The notes beneath the pieces are model-generated. The model made no database searches, was not told where the DNA came from, and saw nothing but the letters and a program-made list of their open reading frames with translations. DNA of 64,000 nt from the NCBI GenBank assembly GCA_005408345.1, contig SEMN01000322.1:186001-250000 (forward strand). The letters run 5' to 3'. The stretch comes from Macquaria australasica. Lineage: Eukaryota > Chordata > Actinopteri > Centrarchiformes > Percichthyidae. This document shows, in pieces, positions 56,463-64,000 of the stretch (positions are counted from its first letter, which is position 1; every line of letters begins with the position of its first letter). The position numbers and the translations under genes were made by a program.

Positions 56463-56537
56463 CAGTGTGTATGTGAGTGTGTGTGTGGGTGTGTGTATGG
56501 GTGTGTGTGGGGGTGTGTGTGGGTGGGTGGGTGGCAG
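56463..56537. repeat. GT/GGGTGT microsatellite
   Basis: Irregular GTGTGT(GG)GTGT tract ending in (GGGT)n-like units near 56520-56533. Confidence 0.85.
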
Positions 56538-57299
56538 GATGTGCACACGTGTGAGCGTGCGTGATCATTTTCACTTTGGCTTTGAAGTCTGTCAGGTCCA
56601 CTCGCCGCTCTGGAAGGTAGCCCACCTGTGTTTGGATCCGACTTTTGTGATCCAAAAAATGATTTGGCAGGCACAAAATCAAATTGGCTGCTAAAAATTG
56701 TGAATTCACTGGCTGCCGCACAGCTGACCAGCCAAGGAGAAAGGATGTTTCATGGAGATCTCAGCCGGAAATCTCACAAGCAAATTCACCAAATTATAGC
56801 ACAACGCTGAAAAATGGGCACGACAATCTGATGGTAAAGATGTAATAAGTAAGATTTAGAACAATTACTTCACCAGGTGCTGAGACCTCTGGTTTACAAA
56901 GGCCTTACCGTCTGTACTCTTTATTTATTTGGCTTTATTTCTGTTCAATACTGCCAATGAACATAATCCAGATTTTGCAGAATCGTCCAATATCTACGTT
57001 CTTGTCTGACGACAGGGTTGGGTGAAAGAGTTTCTTTATTTAACCAGTCCATAATTTCTTTATAGTCTCCTAATAATTTCCTCAGACGTTTACTGGAAAG
57101 AACTATGTAATATGGTGCTAATTATAGGGGGAAAGAAAGTTCCTTGCAAGAACTGCTCATTTTAAAACCATGTATATATTCAGTCATTGCTCATTTATTA
57201 TTCGAAACCTTTTCCTCGTCATAAATGTTGAATTGTATGCCATCCTGTATCATTTCTCATTTTTGCATGTTCAGATCTTGTCTAACCCAGCTTTAATGG

Positions 57300-57470
57300 A
57301 GAGTAATGTTATGCACATCACATCGGTGCAAGGCTAAAAGAAAAGGCCTGCACACTTCCGCCATGCCACAAAAGTTTAATAATGACAACGTTTCGATCCT
57401 ATTTGGATCTTCGTAAGGTCAGAATGGAAACCACACCCATATTTATACATCATGCACACCAATAGGCTGA
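57300..57470 (-). mobile_element. Interspersed repeat with AACGTTTCGATCC motif
   Basis: TTAATAATGACAACGTTTCGATCC followed by GGATCTTCGTAAGGTCAGAA is a sequence pair (in reverse, GACCTTACGAAGATCC...GATCGAAACGTT) that recurs in fish retroposons. The full element is not evident. Confidence 0.35.
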
Positions 57471-58015
57471 ACAATTCAATAAAGTACATAGAAAAAGGTA
57501 CATGGAGAAAAACAGTAATGCAAAAGCCATACTTCCAAATATCAAATATATATCTTAGAAACATTATATCAGATTCATCATCTCATATATAAGAATCTAA
57601 TGTAATAAACACTGATACTAGGCTAAATTTGAAAATTGAACGTTCGTTACACATCTAGATTATGTACAATTGTTCAACTGTATTTAATTGACCATATTTC
57701 AATTATTAGTTAGGACCTGATTCATTTTTAGCTCAGTTTTTAGCTAGACGCCTTTGACCTGCATATCACCAAATGAATGGTAACTGGGATATTGCTGCAC
57801 ATTAACTGCTGCTCCAGATTGAGCCACAGACCTGTTGATGTTGTAGCAATTAGCAGGTTCCTGACAGAGGTCAATCAAAGGTCTAACTGACGTAACGTCC
57901 CATCAGGATAATTAGGTTAGCTTGTTCTAATTAACCAGGCACAGAGGGGACGAAACAGTGGACTTAACCAGAGGACAGCAGTCCAGTAAACGTCACAAAC
58001 ACTGTAGGAAAACAG

Positions 58016-58330
58016 CAGAGGTGGAAACTAACTAAGTACATTTACTCAAGAACTGTACTTAAGTACAATTTTGAGGTACTGGTACTTGAATATTTCCATT
58101 TTATGCTACTTTATACTTGTAGTCCACTACATTTCAGAGGGTAATGTTGTACTTTTTACTCCACTACATGTATCTGATACCTTTAGTTACTTTGCAGATT
58201 CTGATTAATAATACTAAATATAATCAACAAATAACTTATGATGTATTATTATGGATAAAGATACAACTTTAGCTACCCGGCAGTATATATAGTAAAGAAT
58301 TAGCTCCACCTTTACTGCACTAATAAAGTA
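58016..58330 (+). mobile_element. AAGTACTT-type hAT element, truncated copy
   Basis: Starts CAGAGGTGGAAACTAACTAAG and continues ACTGTACTTAAGTACAATTTTGAGG, ATTTTATGCTACTTTATACTTG and ACTTTTTACTCCACTACATG, then CCCGGCAGTATATATAGTAA. This is the forward-oriented left half of the family also present at 14763-15687. The right terminal repeat is missing. Confidence 0.7.
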
Positions 58331-58339
58331 AAATTTGAG

Positions 58340-61080
58340 TATAATGTCCTCCCCAACACCTAAACTCTGCAGTATAACACTGACATTTCAAATCTCTCCT
58401 TTAAGACTAAACATTGTGTAAAAAACCTGGCAACCCGGCCGGCCAGTCTTGTGTTTGCATCCACAGTTACCTTAATGACCGAACAGGCACAAAGAATTTC
58501 AGATTCATTAGAGATACAACATTGTTTCCCTGCTTATAACTGAAAATATGTAAAGATTCTTGTGATTGCTGGAAAATGTACTGTAGCCAATAAGGGCTTT
58601 ATAACGAACATGCTGAATAATTAAAATCTAATTTAAATATGCATGTGGACAGCTAGCAAAATAAAATCAAGGAAAAAGGAGTTTGACGAGGTACACTCTG
58701 CAGCTTTTCAACCTTATTTTATGTTTTTGTCATCAGTCTGTCAGGATTATAAGGCTCTGTTTATCACTATAGGTAAGTTAGCTTAGTTTACCATTGACGT
58801 TTTCTCACATCAGCTGGTGGTGAAAGAGCTGCCCAGGAGAGTTTGGCTGCTTTTCAAGTCTTTGCCTCTGGGGAGCGCACTCCTGCTCACTCAGCCGTTG
58901 GAGTTGCTGCCTTTGAGTTAGCCAAAACAACTTTCCGGTTTGTACGCGCAGGGGACCTCCTGGATCACTTCACATTTTATAAAGTGTTGTCAGAGTCAGA
59001 GCATGTTGGTGGAGCCAGAGTTGTGCGCTGAGGGACTGCAACAAAGAAAAGAGAGGCAGCAGCAGCTCTAGCTGGGACTGTACAGGCTGAGCCGGCTGGA
59101 TATATCTGTGCTCCAGCTGCCCACCGTGCTGCAGTGAGGCCTCCTCTTCTGGACTATCTGGGTTTTTTTTTGTGGTTTTTTTTTTGTTGCTGGATTTTGT
59201 TGCTTACACCAGCACTATATAAGTGTGTGTGACAGCGGGGGGGCTGAACATTTATCTCTAAGGCAAACTGAAAGAAACAACCAAAGCAGATAGAAGCAAG
59301 AGAGCTTTTATTAGCATCAAATAACAAATTTCTGTTGAGCTGACTCTACCCAGTGAGCATTAACTTGGTGATTTACAGGACGTTCAGGCATCAAGGTGAA
59401 ACCTGGCTCAAATTTGTGGGGAATTTGCTTGCCTCTTTATATATGAAATAAAAGAGCCAATATTTGGTTGTTGTGTGTAGTTGCAAATGCAGTAATTATT
59501 GTGCTTTCTGCAGTTGAACACGAAAGGCTCACAATGCAGCCACGTAAACGTACTTCACTCTGAGGGTTTGCCACATTCTCGCCATATTGTACTAATAACA
59601 ACTAGTGAATATAGGGAATTTCAGATGGCTACCAGATCTCCTAGTTGAAGAAAAAAAACAGCAGAAGTGCCAACAAATCAGTGCCAAAATGGCTGCAAAA
59701 TCCTTTACTACACTACTACAATTGATTCCATTAATTAGAGCAGAGATATACAAGAGATATACAGAGATATACTCCTTTAAAAATAAAACCATCTTGAAAA
59801 CAATGTGTGAATGCTCCTAAGTCATAGCTGGGGTGTGTTTTTGTTCTTCTCATTGCGCTAACGTAGCGTGAATGAAGCGTATGGACCATGTATGCACTGT
59901 GGGACAAGATCTCTGAAGAGGAGTTTATGAAGGATGCTGATGTGGTAATCTACTACACACTGCTGCTACCAGCACAGACATTACGTCCACATAAATAGCA
60001 TGATGACATGACAACAAAGAAAGACATTTGCATTTGTGCAAAACTTGCACAACTGGTGGCTGAAAATGAAACCATTCTTACGGTTTTCATTTCAACTGGA
60101 AAGATATTTTGATCCAACATCATTTGTCCCACAGTGCTGAAAGCTGCAGAAACAGAGCTTAGAAAAAGTCTTCTGAGGGGTCAAGAACAGATCTGTGTGT
60201 CCATCTCTGTAAGGAGGGGCGGCTCGTGACTTTACAGCATGTTAAAAAAGACGACGACTTCTTCAGACCCACGCTGGATGTGGAGTCTCAAACACGAGGG
60301 AAGATGTTGTGTGTGTGAACGTGGGCTGGAGCCTAAAGACGCGAGAGATCAAACATATGGCAGTGCCTCCGGATTAATATCCGTAATGCAGAATATTTTA
60401 TGCATATTTTAGTAAGTTGTGTTAGTGTGTAAAGAGGGCGAGGATGAGTAACATTTGGAACTGCAAACTAATTTAAACTAATGGTCCTGACTCCCTTTGA
60501 CAATAGCACATCCAAAGAAGTAAAAGAGTCATTGAGATCAAAAGAAATATGTCCTGCGAGCGAAGACAATAACTTCCCTTACTTTGCTGTAGGATGTAGG
60601 CCCGTAGGCAGGAAGGAAGTAGTCCAAGAAAACAGCCTTCTACACTGGATTATGAACGAACTACCACACATTTTCCTGTACATTATGGTAAAGTATTCTC
60701 CATTATGTACTGTCTTTGCAATCTGCTTGCCTCATTTCAACAAACACAACATCTTAGTTTCTATGAGCGGCCACTTCAGTTTCCAGTTATATCCATGTAA
60801 GTCCGTCTGTTCGGCTGAGAGGAGGAAAGGGTCGCTCTGTTCTTGACCTACATCAAATTTCCACTAAATGAACAAGAGACGATGCATTTGCCCAACTAAC
60901 AGACCTTGCAAAGAACTAATCAGTTTAACCCACATGGAGAAAATGAAAGGAATGAAGATTTTTACGTCTAATGTGGGGCAAAGAGACCCGCTGTAGGTTA
61001 CAGGGTTGAGTCTTTGCTGGTCTGCTATAATGTGGAAGTCTGGATGTCTTCAGAACAAATTAATAAACTCTTATTTCCCT
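58340..61080. other. ZNF804A: ZNF804A intron 1, no gene recognised
   Basis: Short frames only, the longest being 121 codons at 60481-60846, which matches nothing I know. The segment 60200-60370 contains scattered CGs but no exon signals. Confidence 0.4.
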
Positions 61081-61102
61081 CTAGAAGACCAGAACAGCCC
61101 AC

Positions 61103-61145
61103 TAATATAATATAATATAATATAATACAATATAATATAATATGA
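61103..61145. repeat. (TATAA)n pentanucleotide repeat
   Basis: About nine AATAT units with one C interruption. Confidence 0.9.
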
Positions 61146-61316
61146 TAGTTCCTTTTATGAGAGCTGAGTGGTGCATTTGGTAAAATGTAAGAAGGCGGTG
61201 GTGGAAAGGTCAACTACTTGTTTTCTTTTCCTTTCAATTAGAGAAGAATGCACTTATTCTGATTGTATGGTGGATGTTGGCCACTAAACACACATAAACA
61301 CCCACACACACAGTAC

Positions 61317-61321
<5 letters not shown>

Positions 61322-61349
<28 letters not shown>
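61322..61349. repeat. (GT)n microsatellite
   Basis: About 14 units, flanked by CA-rich sequence on both sides. Confidence 0.9.
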
Positions 61350-61352
<3 letters not shown>

Positions 61353-61404
61353 TCACAAACACACACATAACACACACTCATTTCATTTCATTCCACTTCA
61401 TTTC

Positions 61405-61445
61405 CCTTTTAATTTAAACCTTTATTGTCCCAGAAGGGATTTTTT
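61405..61445. mobile_element. Retroposon-tail-like fragment (CCTTTATTGTCCCAGAAGGG)
   Basis: The phrase CTTTATTGTCCCAGAAGGGA is a common 3'-tail motif of fish LINE/SINE elements in antisense. No body was found, and the following A-rich sequence is not informative. Confidence 0.35.
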
Positions 61446-61449
61446 TTGG

Positions 61450-63450
61450 TTTGTTTCTAGACATGATTCATGATGAAAAACATACAATAATAAAAACAAT
61501 TAAAAAGAACAATAAAACACACGGAAAATGACAACAGCATGTAATATACAGACAAAAAAAAACAAAAAACAATAGCTCCAGAGTGAATAGCTCCATATAG
61601 TCCTATAAAAAAGTTCATTATCTGTGGAAAATATGACGTTCTTGTGCAGATAAAAATCTTCATCGTTTTGTCTGCAAATTAAGCAATGACACTGCAGGGG
61701 GGATAAAGTAATCGCATTTCTTTTACTTTTGAATATTGGCACTCTGAGATGTTACCCAGAGGGCTCACACCGCCCTTGAAGGGGCCAACCTGGGGGGTCA
61801 GGAGCTGCATCAGCTGATGTCGCTGGTGTCTCTCAAAGATTGAGTCTGTTTTTTTTCCTGCTGCTGCATCGCCAGAAACCGTCCTGGCTACTTCTCACCA
61901 AGATCACTATTCTGTTTCACTGCTAAAGGCTGTTGAGCCACGCTGCAATTCAAAATGCTCAAAAATATGCAATGAAACGGGTGAAACAAACGCTGCAGTC
62001 TGAGTGTCTGATTGTGTTTTATTTTTTTGCAATCAACAACAGATATTTCTCTGTTCACCAATTCAATTCTCTTGCGTTTTATCACAGTGGGCTTCAGAAG
62101 AGGTTGCGACCTTGTCCTTAGTTTTTAAAAGCAACACAGTGATGAATCTGCCACAACGTGGGGGCACAAAGTGTTCAACATAAAGGCCATGTCTATTTTC
62201 TGTCTTTTGCAAAAAGATTAAAAATGACCTAACTTGACCCCCAAACTTGATAAAAAGCGTATATCTACATACTGGCTGCGGTTAGTCATTAGTGTTAAGA
62301 AAGTACAAGCTTGGAGAAAGAACATAACCCTGAGGGAGACGGAGGAAAAGAGATCTGTCAGTAAGAAAGTCATTTACAGGAGCTGCTCGGCGAGCGTGCA
62401 AGGCTGGAAAACCGCTGCAGAGGAGCTTCACTTTACAAGCCTTCACACTTCAGACTTACCAGTTATAAGACATCGAAAATCAAATTAGTTACAGCCGACA
62501 GCTTTGTTTCAAAAGCAATACATTTCAAGATATTGAGCCACGCGCGACATCCTAAAATGTAGATATTTGATGCCCCACTTTTGTCATGTTTTTCTTCAGT
62601 CTCAAGTAAAAATATAAAACACAGTCAAAAGGAAACACCCAGCTCTGCTAATTGGGTTTTAGCACCAAACTCTGCAGCTCTAAGCACATTTTAGCCTCTT
62701 TGAGATCACTGTCTTGGTTTTCCAGCTGAACATGGGCTGCAGCAGCGAACACAATCAGACCGGCTGCATGCTGACTGCATGCTTCAAACGACGGAAACCC
62801 GAAGTAAACAAGTGGCTGGTGTGGAAAGTGGAACATCTACCTGTAAAAGGACTAAAGCACAGCTGAAAGGAGCGTGAACACTTAACTGGGATCAGATCAG
62901 GTGGACAGAAACACGACTTCAATGCGATGCTCATGTTGCTCTGTGTCTAAATGTGTAAATAAGCAACTGTTTGCTAACCCTTAAAGGGAATTTTGAAGTA
63001 GGTAGGTTCTATTTTTGTTTTGTTTTTTTAGTTTTTTTTTTAGTTTTTTTTTTTACATATTTTGGGGTCTAAATGACTAATAATTAGCAAAAGTTTTGGT
63101 ACTGGTCCAGTAGATCGCCTCCGCCGACATCTGCGAACGGGCTGCAACGTAATCCTTTTGGGCGATTATTATTCAAAGTGTCTGCCAACATGATGGAAAG
63201 GATCCATACAGAGACACATCGATTTGTTAGAGCGTAAATTACTGGTTGCAGGTGTGTTTCTGTAACTTTGTTTTCCAAGATATTTCTGGAGCTGTCTCAA
63301 CCACCACCCACAATTTATTCTATTCTTTTCCAGCTTTGAGCAGCTCATCCATTTTCTTCAGTGTGGGAGAATGTTGTGCATCAACAGCAACAACACTCAA
63401 AAATCAACCGTATTTGTTATGCATGCAAATTTCTCCTTATTTCTAAATAA
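61450..63450. other. ZNF804A: ZNF804A intron 1, no gene recognised
   Basis: AT-rich sequence with T-rich tracts near 63020-63055. No exon 2 zinc-finger sequence is visible on the plus strand. Confidence 0.4.
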
Positions 63451-63453
63451 ATT

Positions 63454-63791
63454 AGGGCTGGAACTAACGATTATATTTAAATTTAATTCATCTGTTGATT
63501 GTTTTTTTGATAAAGCATTTCATCATCTAGCCTATAAAATCTCTAAAAGTTCCCAGCTCCATCTTTAATTGGCTTGTTTTGTCCAATCAAAGGTCCAAAA
63601 CTCAAATGTATTCAATTTACAACAATATAAAAGTGATAAAAGCAACAAATCCTCACACCTGAGCAACTGGAACCAATAAATGATGGCAGCTTTGCTTGAT
63701 AAACTACGTTAACGATTAATCAATTATGGGAATTGTTGTGGATTCATTTTCTCTCAGTTGATTCAGTTAATCGACTAATCGGCTCAGCACT
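63454..63791 (+). mobile_element. GGCTGCAAC-type interspersed element, copy 3 (near full length)
   Basis: Begins AGGGCTGGAACTAACGATTA, holds CTTGTTTTGTCCAATCAAAGG, AGCAACAAATCCTCACACC and AACTGGAACCAATAAATG, and ends TTAATCGACTAATCGGCTCAG. The two ends are roughly inverted, as expected of the family. Confidence 0.65.
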
Positions 63792-64000
63792 AAAATACAT
63801 TTTTAAACAAAAAATGGCAATGTAGTAGCCAGAATCATGCTTTATATCACATATACAGTATCACACCTGTAGTTTAAATAGTTGTTCACGAGGTTTGGGA
63901 GATTAAAATGTATCTGTATTTTTTTTTTTTTGCAGGTATCAGTTCCTTCTCAGCAGTTTTCCAGACTAAAATCTTGCAAGCTGTAGTCTGGCTTTGGGAG

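Noticed and set aside
63920..64000. Acceptor-like T-tract plus GCAG near 63934 as ZNF804A exon 2
   Set aside because: The downstream translation shows none of the conserved exon 2 sequence (no FYCELC zinc-finger start).

Overview
This window is teleost fish nuclear DNA, most likely from a percomorph (spiny-rayed) species. Three exon sets give clear vertebrate proteins with GT/AG introns. Most of the rest consists of repeat families that I recognise as common in percomorph genomes: stepwise AGTACTT-type hAT elements, GGCTGCAAC-type elements, GGTTTAGG-type repeats, an L2-like LINE fossil, and very many CA/GT microsatellites. Most long open frames are artefacts of simple sequence. Repeat family names come from memory; no database was searched.

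Gene layout. (1) Positions 1-6848 carry the start of NCKAP1 on the minus strand: coding exon 1 at 6741-6848 lies at the edge of a CpG-rich block at about 5870-6860, and its first intron runs leftward out of the window. (2) DUSP19 follows on the plus strand in four coding exons (8251-8476, 12347-12393, 14529-14681, 18462-18644). They join in phase to a 202-residue dual-specificity phosphatase whose catalytic Cys falls at residue 150. NCKAP1 and DUSP19 are head to head, with start codons 1.4 kb apart. (3) 18645-27200 is intergenic and repeat rich. (4) A kilobase of purine-rich DNA (about 27230-28300) leads into coding exon 1 of ZNF804A (28308-28418, plus strand). (5) I read the remaining 35.6 kb as part of ZNF804A intron 1; no second exon was found.

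The gene order NCKAP1-DUSP19-ZNF804A matches human 2q32.1 as I recall it. Human NUP35, which lies between DUSP19 and ZNF804A, was not seen here. The genes have separate jobs: NCKAP1 is a WAVE-complex subunit, DUSP19 a JNK-pathway phosphatase, and ZNF804A a C2H2 zinc-finger protein. Shared location is ancestral synteny, not an operon-like unit.

Most notable non-genic structures: a three-level nested insertion at about 30600-32060, with a 7/8 target-site duplication and 78-bp terminal inverted repeats; a 925-bp element with terminal inverted repeats inside DUSP19 intron 3; a diverged pyrimidine-rich tandem array at 38760-42025 interrupted by a 115-base assembly gap; a compound direct/inverted repeat just upstream of ZNF804A (26407-26945); and a roughly 21-bp minisatellite that mimics a 144-codon gene (55617-56035). 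I did not find a clearly new biological system. The nested insertion and the pyrimidine array are the best candidates for closer study.
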